A stretch of 64,000 nucleotides of DNA from Nostoc sp. UHCC 0302 (GCF_038096175.1 NZ_CP151099.1:4631484-4695483), one strand, 5' to 3'; positions 8,109-17,747 are shown, counted from the first letter of the stretch. Numbers and translations are program-made. Notes: generated from the sequence alone by a model not told the origin.

Positions 8109-8856
8109 AATTTGTGATAAGCAAATTCGACCTCAATCTAATTAGAAAGAAATCAAATTAATTGTGCTGTCCTCCTCAGACGCAGCATGAGCTTTGTCGT
8201 TGTTTGTTAATTAATGTTAATTCTTAGGTTTTTTCTGTATAAAATTGAGATTTCTTAATTTGTTCTTTACATTTCGCCGTGTTGTATCCCTTATCAGTTA
8301 GAAACACAAGAAGAGGGAGTACTCTTTAACGAGATACTTCGCTTGTACAAGCGGTCAGATTCTTAGGTTTAGACCAAAGTTCGCCGTACATGGCTCTACA
8401 AAAAGACAAATTCCCACTAGTAGAAGAAATGGGCAGACTGTAATTAGTCAAGGAGCTTTAATGAAGTATAGAGCTACAACAAAACCACTCTTATAAGTAA
8501 CTGAAATCTTATTGATTAAAAATCCAAATCTTCTCTACTACTGAGTGTATTTGGATGTGCGATTAGCTTTGTCTGTTGCTTAATCGTTTTTTTTAGAATT
8601 GTTCGGCAACATATGAAAGAGTGTAGGTATTATTAAGCTTATGAGCATTACTCAATAAAAATTAGCTGAAGCGAAAAAGGTAATTACCCATAACCTCAAA
8701 CGTGTTCTCAGACACAACCAAAAATTAGATAAAAATTAAACTTCGATAAGACTAAAAGATTACTGCTAGGTGCTAGGCTAAATTAAAAAATAGCCACACA
8801 CCTAGCAGTAGAATACACATCAAGAAAATCCTTTGGGAATTTATCTCCTGTGATAT
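8109..8856. other. 748-bp spacer with two very short ORFs
   Basis: No ordinary gene is seen. On the + strand are a 17-codon frame (MALQKDKFPLVEEMGRL, 8390-8443) and an 11-codon frame (MKYRATTKPLL, 8461-8496), the second with AAGGAG at 8450-8455 as a good ribosome binding site. These could be part of an expressed leader, but such frames also arise by chance. The right end holds the hemA terminator hairpin. The left end must contain the promoter of the ArsR-HIT pair. Confidence 0.4.
8761..8810 (-). terminator. Terminator-like hairpin after hemA
   Basis: Perfect 12-bp arms TACTGCTAGGTG (8761-8772) and CACCTAGCAGTA (8799-8810), with an inner GGCTA/TAGCC helix (8776-8780, 8791-8795). In the leftward direction it is followed by ATCTTTTAG. 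It lies 46 bases past the hemA stop. Confidence 0.65.
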
Positions 8857-10143
8857 TCAGCTAAACTGTTCCTCGGCATCCAAGTTAAACAACATTTGCA
8901 GCGTCTGCATACAGCGCCGTCTAGCTTCAACATCTTGCTGCGCTCGCAACTGCACCATCGGGTCATGCAAAATTTTATTAACAATTCCTCGTGTTAAAGC
9001 TTCAATTACCTCTTGATGTTTATCTGCAAACTCTGAACCCAATCTCGACAAAGCTTTTTCTAATTCTTGTTCGCGAATAGTTTCGATTTTATTCCGCAGA
9101 CAGCTAATGGTAGTGACAGTCTCTAGACTGCGCCACCAAATATCAAAAGCATCTACTTCTTCATCTAAAAGTCGCTCTGCTTCTTGTGCCATCTTGCGGC
9201 GGCTTTCGTAGTTTTGAGCTACTACCGCCTTCAAATCATCGACATTAAAAGCTTGCACATTTTCTAATTCATTCACGTCCGCATCGACATTACGCGGTAC
9301 AGAAATATCAAATAACATTAGAGAACACTGGGGTTCTAAAACCATTTCCAATTTAGCGCGGTCAAGTATTGGCTCTGTTGCCGAGGTACTTGTAAATACC
9401 AAATCGCTATTAGTAATCACTGACATCATTTCTGAAAGCAGATGAATTTGGATTGGTTGTCCAGGGAAATGCTTTGCCAATTCGACAGCGCGATCGCGAG
9501 AGCGATTTACAATACTAATTTCTACAGCACCCTTAGAAAGCAGATGTTGCACCAGTAACCGTGACATTTTACCAGCACCGAGAATTGCCACTCGGCAAGC
9601 TGCTAAATTTGCGACTTTCATCTGCGCTAACTCTACAGCTGCCGAACTAATGGAAACTGCACCAGTGCCAATACTGGTTTCAGTGCGAACTCGCTTACCA
9701 GCAGTAATTGCTTGTTTAAATAATCGATTCAAAATGGTTTTTATACCGTTATATTGCTGCCCCAGTTTATGAGTAGTTTTCACCTGAGCCAGAATTTGAC
9801 CTTCTCCGAGTACCAAACTATCTAACCCTGCGGATACTCGCATCATATGCATGACGGCATCATCATGCAGCAGCATAAACAGGTGTTGCCTTAGAGAAGG
9901 CACAGGTAATTTACTGTATTCCGAAAGGAACTGAGTGACTTCCCGAATACCTTGGTCTGCTTCGCTGGTAACAATATAAATTTCCAGCCGATTACAAGTG
10001 CTAAGGATTGCGACTTCATCAATATGAGGATAGCTGATCAGATGAGCGATCGCGCTTTCGGTTTGTGGTTCTGGAATGCTCAGCTTTTCCCGGACTTCAA
10101 CTGGGGCTGTTTTATGGCTTAACCCCACCACTGCAATATTCAT
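8857..10143 (-). CDS. hemA: Glutamyl-tRNA reductase
   Basis: A 428-residue NADPH-dependent enzyme that reduces glutamyl-tRNA(Glu) to glutamate-1-semialdehyde, the committed step of tetrapyrrole synthesis for heme, chlorophyll and bilins. The N-terminal domain opens [19 protein letters not shown]; the catalytic cysteine is Cys50 in [20 protein letters not shown], the NADPH-binding GAGKMSRLL (near 190) and the C-terminal dimerisation helix follow. The length is normal for cyanobacteria. It lies downstream of glpX on the same strand, separated by 102 bases that contain a 17-bp palindrome, an arrangement well known in cyanobacteria. No truncation is seen. Confidence 0.96.
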   Translation of the reverse strand: MNIAVVGLSHKTAPVEVREKLSIPEPQTESAIAHLISYPHIDEVAILSTCNRLEIYIVTSEADQGIREVTQFLSEYSKLPVPSLRQHLFMLLHDDAVMHMMRVSAGLDSLVLGEGQILAQVKTTHKLGQQYNGIKTILNRLFKQAITAGKRVRTETSIGTGAVSISSAAVELAQMKVANLAACRVAILGAGKMSRLLVQHLLSKGAVEISIVNRSRDRAVELAKHFPGQPIQIHLLSEMMSVITNSDLVFTSTSATEPILDRAKLEMVLEPQCSLMLFDISVPRNVDADVNELENVQAFNVDDLKAVVAQNYESRRKMAQEAERLLDEEVDAFDIWWRSLETVTTISCLRNKIETIREQELEKALSRLGSEFADKHQEVIEALTRGIVNKILHDPMVQLRAQQDVEARRRCMQTLQMLFNLDAEEQFS

Positions 10144-10178
10144 TTCTTATCAATAATTGGTAATGGGTTATTAATTTC

Positions 10179-10234
10179 TAGGGAGTGGTGAGTAGGGCGT
10201 AGGGAATAGAGAACTCACTACTCACCACTCCCTA
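10179..10234. repeat. 17-bp palindrome between glpX and hemA
   Basis: TAGGGAGTGGTGAGTAG (10179-10195) and its exact complement CTACTCACCACTCCCTA (10218-10234) form a long hairpin in the short spacer between two co-directional genes. The unit resembles the TAGGGA-rich repeats dispersed elsewhere in the window. It could attenuate read-through into hemA or protect a processed 3' end; neither is shown. Confidence 0.75.
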
Positions 10235-10245
10235 CTCCCTAACTA

Positions 10246-11283
10246 CTAGTGCAATTGCACTACTTTAGGCTGCTCAAACAAATGAATAGTATCCACAAAA
10301 CGAGCAGTTTGTGACTGGCTGGAAATAACCAAGCTTTGAGTCCTAGCACCACCTTTAAAGAAGCGTACACCTTGCATGAGGTTACCACTGGTAATGCCGC
10401 TCGCAGCAAACAGTACATCTTTACCAGATGCAAGTTCATGAGCATCGTAAACCTTATCAGGGTCATTGATACCCATAGACTTCAAACGGTCAACGTTGGC
10501 TTGTCTGCTTTCTCCAATTAAACCTGTTTTGACTACTTCTGGATCGTAGATCAATTGACCTTGGAAGTGTCCACCTAAAGCACGCATTGCAGCTGCAGAA
10601 ATTACACCTTCAGGTGCAGCACCGATACCCATGAGTGCATGAATATTAGTCCCAGCAAAACCACAAGATATTGCTGCACCTACGTCACCATCGGAAATCA
10701 GTTGCACTCTGGCGCCAGCGTCGCGGATTTCTTTGATTAAATCGTTGTGGCGATCGCGCTTCATTACTACTACCACAAGTTCATCAATCCCGCGGTCTAG
10801 CGCCTCGGAGAGAATCTTCAGATTTTCTGTGGCTGATTTGTTGATGTCAACTTTGCCCTTGGCTGCTGGAGGTGCTGCTAATTTCTTCATGTAGAAGTCA
10901 GGCGCAGCAAATAATCCACCTTTTTGAGAAATTGCCAAAACAGCCATCGAACCAGGTTGTCCGTATGCTACTAAGTTTGTACCTTCACAAGGGTCAACTG
11001 CAATGTCAATTTCAATTAGTTCATCCGGGTTACAGAAGTTTTTGGCATCTGGTTGAGTACAGATACCGACTTCTTCTCCAATGTAGAGCATCGGAGCATC
11101 ATCACGTTCCCCTTCCCCAATTACAATGCGACCGCGCATATAAATTTTATTCATCCGCTCCCGCATAGCTTCGACTGCTACTTGGTCAGCGGTGTTCTTT
11201 TCGCCTTTGCCCATCCACTTTGCGGACGCGATCGCGGCTTGCTCTACTACCTCAATAATCTCTAACCCAAGTGTATTTTCCAC
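10246..11283 (-). CDS. glpX: Class II fructose-1,6-/sedoheptulose-1,7-bisphosphatase
   Basis: A 345-residue GlpX-type phosphatase. In cyanobacteria this enzyme is the main bifunctional FBPase/SBPase of the Calvin cycle. Landmarks are [15 protein letters not shown] (around 57), the metal-binding [14 protein letters not shown] (about 98), [34 protein letters not shown] and the C-terminal [14 protein letters not shown]. Start ATG at 11283; the N-terminus [21 protein letters not shown] matches the family. It is probably the first gene of a glpX-hemA pair read leftwards. No defects seen. Confidence 0.95.
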   Translation of the reverse strand: MENTLGLEIIEVVEQAAIASAKWMGKGEKNTADQVAVEAMRERMNKIYMRGRIVIGEGERDDAPMLYIGEEVGICTQPDAKNFCNPDELIEIDIAVDPCEGTNLVAYGQPGSMAVLAISQKGGLFAAPDFYMKKLAAPPAAKGKVDINKSATENLKILSEALDRGIDELVVVVMKRDRHNDLIKEIRDAGARVQLISDGDVGAAISCGFAGTNIHALMGIGAAPEGVISAAAMRALGGHFQGQLIYDPEVVKTGLIGESRQANVDRLKSMGINDPDKVYDAHELASGKDVLFAASGITSGNLMQGVRFFKGGARTQSLVISSQSQTARFVDTIHLFEQPKVVQLH

Positions 11284-11590
11284 AGAGTCCGCCCTCTCAA
11301 ACTGCTTGAATTTCCGTCGTTTTATCTGGCTATTTCAGTTTTCAAGTCTACCAAAGGGCGGATACACGTGGCGGAAAGTTAAGTTTTACTGCTAAGTGGT
11401 TACAAAAGTGCCAGTTATGACATTCTTATTTTTACTTCTACTTTATACAGCGTAGTTCATCTTCAAGCTGAGGGTTGCATAACCCATCTACTTAAGTATT
11501 GTGTATAAATAAAAACAATTTATTAAATAAAATTGGTAAAATTATTTAAAAAACTAGCTCAACCCAGAAGGACTTTTAACGAGGTTAATC
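11284..11590. other. Divergent promoter region between glpX and the DUF981 gene
   Basis: This 307-bp spacer separates two divergently transcribed genes and should hold both promoters. It is AT-rich on the right (TTTATTAAATAAAATTGG). GAGG lies eight bases before the DUF981 ATG. No gene, RNA or clear operator is visible. Confidence 0.45.
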
Positions 11591-12163
11591 ATGTTTATTG
11601 ACTACATCACACTCATGTTGATCAATATGGTAGCTGGTTTAGTTCTACTGGCTGACTATGTGAATCGTGGAATAGATAGCGCTTATCAGAAAAAATGGAT
11701 TCCGGGATTTGGGATAACAGGTGCGATCGCATTAACAACTGGTCTACACATGAGTTTCACCTGGCCTATCACTGGTAGCTTTAACATTGCTTTCGGTGAG
11801 ACAAGTATCCTATTTGGTGTCTTATTCGTTGCAGCTGCGATTTCTCTGTCTCAAGGTTGGGATTTGCTGACAATAGCAATTTATGCTTTCTTCGCTGGTT
11901 TAGTGGCAGTCTTAATCGGTATCCGCATCATCAACTTAAATATGACAAAACAACCGCTTTTGTCAGGAGTAGGTTTTATTCTTACTGGATTAGCAGGTAT
12001 CTGCGCTGCACCAACTCTCTACTGGAAGACGAACCGAACTTGGCGGCTAATTGGTGCAGCTGTGCTGGTAGTAGCTGCTCTAATTTGGGCATTGACTGGA
12101 TATTTAGCTTATTGGAATCATCTAGAGAGTTTTCAGAAGTGGGTTCCAGCGCCAATGCGATAA
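11591..12163 (+). CDS. DUF981 membrane protein
   Basis: A 190-residue integral membrane protein with about six hydrophobic helices and little else. The pattern (FIDYITLMLINMVAGLVLLA at the N-terminus, GLHMSFTWPITGSFNIAFGE around 56, and a C-terminal YLAYWNHLESFQKWVP) fits DUF981, a family in bacteria and archaea with no known activity. The conserved His/Trp/Pro and Gly/Glu in the second helix are present. The start ATG has GAGG upstream. It is monocistronic; the following grxC starts 54 bases later on the same strand and may share its transcript. Confidence 0.8.
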   Translation: MFIDYITLMLINMVAGLVLLADYVNRGIDSAYQKKWIPGFGITGAIALTTGLHMSFTWPITGSFNIAFGETSILFGVLFVAAAISLSQGWDLLTIAIYAFFAGLVAVLIGIRIINLNMTKQPLLSGVGFILTGLAGICAAPTLYWKTNRTWRLIGAAVLVVAALIWALTGYLAYWNHLESFQKWVPAPMR

Positions 12164-12217
12164 CAACACCAGCAATGATCTAGGCTAGAGATAGTTAAAA
12201 TCTCTTTTAAAATCAAT

Positions 12218-12532
12218 ATGCTGGATTTTCTCAACCCTCTGTTAAATCGCCATCCAGAGCAAGTAAAAGCCAACGTAGAAATTTATACTTGGCAAACTTG
12301 TCCTTACTGTATCCGTGCCAAGTTGCTGCTGTGGTGGAAAGGTGTAAAATTCACTGAGTACAAAATCGACGGGAACGAAGCTGCCAGAGCTAAAATGGCA
12401 GAACGTGCCAATGGACGCCGCACCGTACCACAAATTTTTATCAACAATCAGCACGTTGGCGGCTGTGATGACCTTTATCAACTAGATACACAAGGTCAAC
12501 TAGACCCACTTTTAACCCAAGCTACTATTTAG
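12218..12532 (+). CDS. grxC: Glutaredoxin 3 (dithiol)
   Basis: A 104-residue dithiol glutaredoxin with CPYC at 28-31, the conserved TVPQIFI cis-proline strand and GGCDDL, which binds glutathione. It reduces protein disulfides and mixed disulfides with glutathione. The N-terminal 20 residues (MLDFLNPLLNRHPEQVKANV) are a short extension relative to E. coli Grx3 and are conserved in cyanobacterial homologues. A second, monothiol glutaredoxin occurs in this window (grxD), as is usual. The gene ends just before a cluster of dispersed repeats. Confidence 0.93.
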   Translation: MLDFLNPLLNRHPEQVKANVEIYTWQTCPYCIRAKLLLWWKGVKFTEYKIDGNEAARAKMAERANGRRTVPQIFINNQHVGGCDDLYQLDTQGQLDPLLTQATI

Positions 12533-12599
12533 AAGTTTTCAAAGGAACTGGGATTGGAGATGAGGCAGGAGAAGGCAAGGGAGCAGAAGGAGAAATAAC

Positions 12600-12690
12600 T
12601 GTACAGACGCGATTAATCGCGTCTCCTGACTTTTGTACAGACGCGTAGACGCTCGAAGAGCGGCTTCTCGTAAGAGTATAATCGCGTCTC
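12600..12690. repeat. Simple and composite copies of a nested palindromic repeat
   Basis: At 12600-12625 lies a simple palindrome: TGTACAGACGCG, then ATTAATCGCGTCTC. At 12634-12690 the same outer arms (TGTACAGACGCG and AATCGCGTCTC) are split by an insert carrying GCTCGAAGAGC and TCTCGTAAGAG. The composite recurs at 30448-30507 in the opposite orientation and at 61982-62038 in this orientation. A simple copy occurs at 21368-21394. The pair of forms side by side shows that one repeat has been inserted into another and the product then dispersed. Confidence 0.8.
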
Positions 12691-12756
12691 CTGACTCCTT
12701 TATTCATCCAAGAATCGCTATAATCTTGAGCCTTGCAATTTTTTAGCGATAAGATT

Positions 12757-13242
12757 ATGTTATCTAGTTACACAGAATATCTTATACACCGCCAATGGAT
12801 GAATCGTGCCATAGAATTGGCACAATCAGCAGGTGAAGCAGGTGAAGTCCCTGTTGGTGCTGTTATAATTGATTCAGCAGGCAATTTGCTTGCTGAAGGA
12901 GAAAACAGAAAAGAACGCGACAAAGACCCCACGGCTCATGCGGAAATTCTTGCTCTCAAGACAGCTGGTAAAAGTTTACAAAATTGGCACCTTAATGAAT
13001 GCACCCTCTATGTAACTCTAGAACCTTGCCCGATGTGTGCAGGTGCTATCGTACAAGCACGTCTTGGACTACTTGTATACGGAGTGGACGATACAAAAAC
13101 TGGCGCAATTCGTACGGTTACTAACATACCTGATAGCGCCGCTTCTAATCACCGCCTAAAAGTAATCGGAGGCATTCTAGAGTCAGCTTGTCGGCAGCAG
13201 TTGCAAGATTGGTTTGCTACCAAACGACGTCAGAGAAATTAG
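12757..13242 (+). CDS. tadA: tRNA-specific adenosine deaminase
   Basis: Converts adenosine to inosine at the wobble position of tRNA-Arg(ACG). The zinc site and proton shuttle are seen in HAEILAL (His and Glu) and in PCPMCAGA (two Cys). The active-site region GEVPVGAVI and NWHLNECTLYVTLEPC also match. The frame is open from a TTG at 12733, but the ATG at 12757 (MLSSYTEYLIHRQWMNRAIELA) is preferred as the start; this gives 161 residues. It follows grxC on the same strand after a repeat cluster. Ends with the basic TKRRQRN. Confidence 0.93.
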   Translation: MLSSYTEYLIHRQWMNRAIELAQSAGEAGEVPVGAVIIDSAGNLLAEGENRKERDKDPTAHAEILALKTAGKSLQNWHLNECTLYVTLEPCPMCAGAIVQARLGLLVYGVDDTKTGAIRTVTNIPDSAASNHRLKVIGGILESACRQQLQDWFATKRRQRN

Positions 13243-13362
13243 AGAAATTAACAGACAGAGGTCAAACTGTCCAGCTGTGCAACAAAACTTACGCAAGAGA
13301 ATCTACGGTGTAACTAGTCAGGCTTTTCGTTAAATTTTACTAGACAATCAGCTGCCACTGTC

Positions 13363-14130
13363 ATGATGGAATTTTATTCTTCATCAAATCCCTGTCAGTA
13401 CGCACCAGTGAAGACTCCAGCAAATACTAAGGCGGCTCCGACTACTTCGGGGGTTTCTCCTTGGTTAAGCCCTCTGGCGTATTTATTGGGGCATCACTGC
13501 CTATTACCATTATTCTTTGGACGGATTAGAATAACCGGACAAAAAAATATTCCCACAAATGGGCCGGTTATCCTTGCTCCTACCCATCGGGCGCGTTGGG
13601 ATTCATTGCTTTTACCCTACGCCACTGGTCGTTACGTGACAGGTCGAGACCTGCAATTCATGGTAACTATCGATGAGTGCCAAGGTCTGCAAGGCTGGTT
13701 TGTCCGTCGTATGGGTGGATTTCCTGTAGATTCTCAGCGTCCAGCTATCACTACTCTGCGTCATACAGTTGAATTACTTCAACGCAGAGAAATGTTGGTT
13801 ATTTATCCAGAAGGTAATATTTTCCGTGATGGTGAACTTCACCCCTTAAAGCCAGGAATTGCCCGCTTGTCTTTAACTGCTGAAGTTAGTCAGCCAAGGC
13901 TGGGAATTAAAATTATACCTGTAGGCATCAATTACAGCGAACCTTATCCTAATTGGGGTACAGATGTCACCATTCACATTGGTAGCCCAATAAATGTAGC
14001 AGATTATAAGTATGGCAAGATTAAAGAAAATTCCAAACGCCTCACAGATGATTTAGCAAAAGCACTAAAACAATTAAGCTATCAACAATCAGAAATCGCC
14101 CAGAAGCAGACAGTACTGAGTAATCAGTAG
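13363..14130 (+). CDS. plsC: 1-acyl-sn-glycerol-3-phosphate acyltransferase
   Basis: A 255-residue membrane-associated acyltransferase. The catalytic Hx4D is in APTHRARWDSLLLP and the substrate-binding block is YPEGNIFRDGELHPLKPG, with GGFPVDSQRP before it and VGINYSEPYP after it. These fit the PlsC family that makes phosphatidic acid from lysophosphatidate. The first 35 residues are low-complexity (SSNPCQYAPVKTPANTKAAPT) and probably not part of the fold. The start could therefore be a downstream codon, though two ATGs open the frame at 13363 and 13366. No partner gene is adjacent. Confidence 0.85.
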   Translation: MMEFYSSSNPCQYAPVKTPANTKAAPTTSGVSPWLSPLAYLLGHHCLLPLFFGRIRITGQKNIPTNGPVILAPTHRARWDSLLLPYATGRYVTGRDLQFMVTIDECQGLQGWFVRRMGGFPVDSQRPAITTLRHTVELLQRREMLVIYPEGNIFRDGELHPLKPGIARLSLTAEVSQPRLGIKIIPVGINYSEPYPNWGTDVTIHIGSPINVADYKYGKIKENSKRLTDDLAKALKQLSYQQSEIAQKQTVLSNQ

Positions 14131-14235
14131 TTATTTGTCATTTGTCATTTGTACTTTGTCATTAGCTCAAATTTCTCTCTACGCCTGGAGTGCCTCTACG
14201 TAAGACAAAAAATATTTGTGTAACAAGTCTGATGA

Positions 14236-16338
14236 TTAATAACTAATGACTAATTCCCAAGTATTTAATCTCCCGATATCTTGCGGTGCATAATCAATGA
14301 GCCACAACTGCCAGTTTCCTTTAGTTGGTAGAGAGAGGAACTGCTTGAGTGCTGGGTACGATCGCATTGTATAAGTTGTTTGTAAACTGGTGCGACGCCC
14401 TAAAGTGCGACTTTGTAACAAGACTTGCTGATTACCAGGGGCAATTAAATAAATTTCTAAGTCGCCTAAAAAATCGTGAGTAATGTTAAGTGTTACCTGA
14501 ATATCTTTGACTAAGCTAGTTTCTGCGATCGCAATTCCACTCTTTATCCCTCGCTGATCGTTATCAGAAATCTCTACCGGATTTGAATTTGCTCCCTGTA
14601 CCTGTCTTTTTGCACTTGATACAGTCACATCCAACTGCTGCGCTGCTTGCACTGCCCGCGCTGCATTTACCTTGCCATAACCAAACCACTGGCAATGACC
14701 ACTACCATCATAAGTACCTGCACGTAAACCAAGCTGGGGGTCGGGGTCAGGGTCAACAATCTTATCAGCGGTTTCTTCAAGGATACGTTTGACCTGCTGC
14801 GCTGTTAAGTCAGGATTTGCTGACAAAACTAGTGCAGCGACACCTGCAACTACCGGAGTGGCACTTGAAGTGCCGCCAAAGTTGCTGGTAAAGTCGCCAG
14901 CATCATAGCCAACGGCTCCTAATTGGTCGGTGGTAAACATTCCCAATCCTGGAAGGGCAGAGGCGATCGCCGGTTGTGTGTAAACAAAACCCGTCTCCTG
15001 AAAAGATATTCCCGGTGGGGCATTGTTACTAGGGGCGCACACCGAAATATTTACCCCCCAATTGCTGTAAGCAGCCTTTTTATTCAAGCTAGTGGAAGCA
15101 GCAACGGCAATTACATCTGGATGTATCGCGAAACCACTTAACCAGTCTGTATCACCATTTAAAATATTTTTCGGCCAATTTTTCTCATTCACAGTACCGT
15201 TTACTGGGCGGTTAGCATTTCCGGCAGCAAATAAAATCACACAACCTTTGCCATTGCGACCTTTGGTGGCAGCACGAGTGATAGCAGCACGTTGGCGCAA
15301 AGAAAGCGGGAAGTAAACAGCCGATGCTCCCCAACTGCAAGAAATGACACTGGCTCCTTTGTCGATTGCCCAGTTAAATATATTCTCAATTGATTCATCA
15401 TCTAAAAATCCTGTGCTGCGAATTGGCATTAATGCACAACCAGGGGCAACTCCGGCAATTCCTGTACCATTTTCTTCTGCTAGCGCTATCCCAGCACAAG
15501 CTGTACCATGACTAGCTTCCTTCTCGTTCGGCAGGGGTAAAAAGTCATTTTCTTTTAAATCTCTAGGTGCAACAATTTTTCCACTACCTTGAAAATCTGG
15601 ATGGTTCAAATCAAAAGAATCATCCACAACAGCCACAATCACAGAACGCAACCCGCGAGTTACATCCCAGGCTTTCTCTACAGAAATATGAGAAGCCGCT
15701 GCCAATTCTTTACCACCGTTGTGGTTGAGATACCACTGTTGAGAATAAAGAGGGTCGCGGGGTTTGTAATGTCGCTCAGTTTGCACCAGTATGTTAGGTT
15801 CAGCAGCTAAGACCTCTGGTATCTTTTGTAACTGGTTGGCGATTTTGATGGGATTTTCTGTTGCTTGTTTGCTGACAAGAAACACAAAAGCATTAGGAAG
15901 ACCAAGGACTGGTTTTTCTTGGACTAAGTTGAATGAGGTTGCTATGGTATCAATCTTGGCATTGTTTACTGAATTAGCAAATTGAATTGTGATTTGGTCA
16001 TTGAGATAAACAAAAGTGCCAGGATTATCCTTAAGTTTATAAATATGACTGGCAAAAACAACATTTTGGTCAGCGCGTGATCGAGACATCGCCGTTTCTA
16101 ACTGGTTTGGTGCAATCGTGAATAGTTCTAGCTGTGCTTGAGGAATACTCCAGCGCCAAATAGCCCAACTAACCTGAGATAATTGTTGGGGAGGAAAGTC
16201 GGCAGTCAAACGGACGGTGAAGCGGTCTAAAGCTTTTTCTAAAATCAGCTCTTCACCACCGCGTTGTAAAACTAATCCCAAGCTGCTTGCTGGTACACCT
16301 GTGGTTGAAAAATCAGAGGAATTGATTCGATCGCTCAT
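14236..16338 (-). CDS. Subtilisin-like serine protease with P domain (S8 family)
   Basis: A 700-residue protease. The S8 triad is intact: Asp239 in AVVDDSFDLNHPDF, His277 in SHGTACAGIA and Ser491 in GGTSSATPVVAG, with oxyanion Asn374 in FAAGN. The last 130 residues form a proprotein-convertase P domain (LVKDIQVTLNITHDFLGDL, then GNWQLWLIDYAPQD and LNTWELVI). The first 190 residues lack a signal peptide and probably act as prodomain. Calcium-dependent proteases of this design (PrcA of Anabaena) cleave after basic residues; this protein resembles them in layout, but I do not claim orthology. Monocistronic and divergent from the next gene. Confidence 0.92.
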   Translation of the reverse strand: MSDRINSSDFSTTGVPASSLGLVLQRGGEELILEKALDRFTVRLTADFPPQQLSQVSWAIWRWSIPQAQLELFTIAPNQLETAMSRSRADQNVVFASHIYKLKDNPGTFVYLNDQITIQFANSVNNAKIDTIATSFNLVQEKPVLGLPNAFVFLVSKQATENPIKIANQLQKIPEVLAAEPNILVQTERHYKPRDPLYSQQWYLNHNGGKELAAASHISVEKAWDVTRGLRSVIVAVVDDSFDLNHPDFQGSGKIVAPRDLKENDFLPLPNEKEASHGTACAGIALAEENGTGIAGVAPGCALMPIRSTGFLDDESIENIFNWAIDKGASVISCSWGASAVYFPLSLRQRAAITRAATKGRNGKGCVILFAAGNANRPVNGTVNEKNWPKNILNGDTDWLSGFAIHPDVIAVAASTSLNKKAAYSNWGVNISVCAPSNNAPPGISFQETGFVYTQPAIASALPGLGMFTTDQLGAVGYDAGDFTSNFGGTSSATPVVAGVAALVLSANPDLTAQQVKRILEETADKIVDPDPDPQLGLRAGTYDGSGHCQWFGYGKVNAARAVQAAQQLDVTVSSAKRQVQGANSNPVEISDNDQRGIKSGIAIAETSLVKDIQVTLNITHDFLGDLEIYLIAPGNQQVLLQSRTLGRRTSLQTTYTMRSYPALKQFLSLPTKGNWQLWLIDYAPQDIGRLNTWELVISY

Positions 16339-16511
16339 AAAGACGATTTTAGTTAATTAGTATACAGGGGCGATGGGAACTCTATTGAACCGATTTTCGG
16401 TCTAAATCAAAGAAACTTAGGATATAGCTTTGCTTTGTCCGAGACGAAAACAGAGTTAAGATACCCAAAGTTAAATACCTTTTCTATATAGTTGTCACAC
16501 TAATTGACCCC

Positions 16512-17114
16512 ATGAACACTGCTGCCGCTGTTACCTTGATGCGCTTGACTTCTCTATCAGTCATAGCAGCCTTCAGTCTGCTATTACCTGCTAATGCTCA
16601 GGTATCACAGTTACCAGGCACCACTAGCCAACCACAACCAATCGACCCCAACAATCCCAATAACCTGCGTCCTGTAACTCAAAGTAACAGCGTTTTGAGC
16701 ATTGAAGGAGGCGATCGCCTCATGAAAGACGCAGATCAAGCTGTTTCTGCTCAAAACTACCCCTTAGCTGCCAAGAAACTCCAAGAAGCACGTCAAGTTT
16801 ACAATCAGCTATCTAATTTTTATCAAGAGTTAAACTCTAGCTTTTCTGGAATTGACAATCGAGTTTCCGATTCCCAACGTCAAAAAGCACTATTAACCGC
16901 CCAAAAGCGAGATGAAGCCACCTATCAGTTAGCATTGGTACATAGAGCGCAAAATCAGCCAGAATTAGCCGTACCTTTGTTGATCCAAATTGTTAAAAGT
17001 CAAAACCCGACGCGGGATTTAGGTAAAAAAGCCTATCAACAGTTATTGGAGTTAGGTTTTGTTGATGCTCCTTATCCCCGACAAGGTGGTTCATCTTCCT
17101 CATCGCAAAAATAA
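16512..17114 (+). CDS. Exported hypothetical protein, helical/TPR-like
   Basis: A 200-residue protein with a clear signal peptide (MNTAAAVTLMRLTSLSVIAA, then LLLPANAQVS, with cleavage likely after ANA). After a Pro/Asn-rich linker (PIDPNNPNNLRP) the rest is helical, with YPLAAKKLQEARQVYNQLSNFYQ and ATYQLALVHRAQNQPELAVPLL, which resemble tetratricopeptide helices. Residues 180-200 are Ser-rich. It is a periplasmic or thylakoid-lumen protein of unknown function, found in many cyanobacteria as far as I recognise. It is divergent from the protease gene, with 173 bases of shared promoter. Confidence 0.75.
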   Translation: MNTAAAVTLMRLTSLSVIAAFSLLLPANAQVSQLPGTTSQPQPIDPNNPNNLRPVTQSNSVLSIEGGDRLMKDADQAVSAQNYPLAAKKLQEARQVYNQLSNFYQELNSSFSGIDNRVSDSQRQKALLTAQKRDEATYQLALVHRAQNQPELAVPLLIQIVKSQNPTRDLGKKAYQQLLELGFVDAPYPRQGGSSSSSQK

Positions 17115-17124
17115 GCAAACGGGT

Positions 17125-17330
17125 AGTGGGGAAGGTGGGGCCCCCTTTGGGGATAAGGGGTAATGGGGGTTAGGGACTAGGGACTAGGGACTGGGAACTA
17201 AATAAACAAGTATTTTTATACTTTGTACACAACAAAGTATACGGCTGTCTATCTTCAAAATTGGTCACTGGTCATAGTTATTAATTTTTTTCCCTAGCTT
17301 CCCTCACTCCCCTACTCCCCACTCCCTTTG
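17125..17330. repeat. Low-complexity repeat spacer (TAGGGAC units)
   Basis: This spacer holds GGGG-rich sequence and three tandem TAGGGAC heptamers at 17171-17191, then a matching C-rich stretch (CTCCCCTACTCCCCACTCCC) at about 17309-17328 that could fold back on the G-rich side. Such heptamer repeats are common in Nostocales spacers. No gene is seen. Confidence 0.6.
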
Positions 17331-17406
17331 CTAAAACCAGAAATTGGCAGAGGCATTTGTTATATATCTGTTAATAATAGAAAAGTAAGTTTTTTCAGGA
17401 ATTGCG

Positions 17407-17664
17407 ATGATTAGTCCGCAGCAGGTTGAGGCAATGATCAAGGCGGAACTACCAGACGCCCAGGTTCAGGTGCAAGACTTGACTGGTGGCGGTGACCACT
17501 ATCAGGTGACAGTAGTCTCATTGCACTTTGCGGGTAAGGGACTAGTGCAACAACACCAGTTAGTTTACGGTGCGTTACAGCAAGCATTGTCTACTGAAGC
17601 AATACACGCTTTGGCAGTAAAAACATATACTCCTGAAGCTTGGCAGACAGCAGCCGTTTCGTAA
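17407..17664 (+). CDS. BolA-family protein
   Basis: An 85-residue protein with the BolA fold: residues up to [14 protein letters not shown] make the first strands, followed by the motif [17 protein letters not shown] and the closing [14 protein letters not shown]. BolA proteins bind monothiol CGFS glutaredoxins through a shared [2Fe-2S] cluster. The monothiol glutaredoxin gene lies 83 bases downstream on the same strand, which supports a working BolA-Grx pair in iron-sulfur trafficking or iron sensing. Conserved histidines at the C-terminal motif are present. The start ATG at 17407 is the only good one. Confidence 0.88.
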   Translation: MISPQQVEAMIKAELPDAQVQVQDLTGGGDHYQVTVVSLHFAGKGLVQQHQLVYGALQQALSTEAIHALAVKTYTPEAWQTAAVS

Positions 17665-17747
17665 AGTTAAGAGTTAAGAGTTATGAATTTTTAACTCCTC
17701 ACTCTTCATTCCTCATTCTTGAACGCAACATAGGAAACAGAAAAACC

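Noticed and set aside
14236-16338. Assignment of the subtilase as PrcA
   Set aside because: The layout and P domain fit, but I cannot confirm orthology from memory, so no symbol was given.
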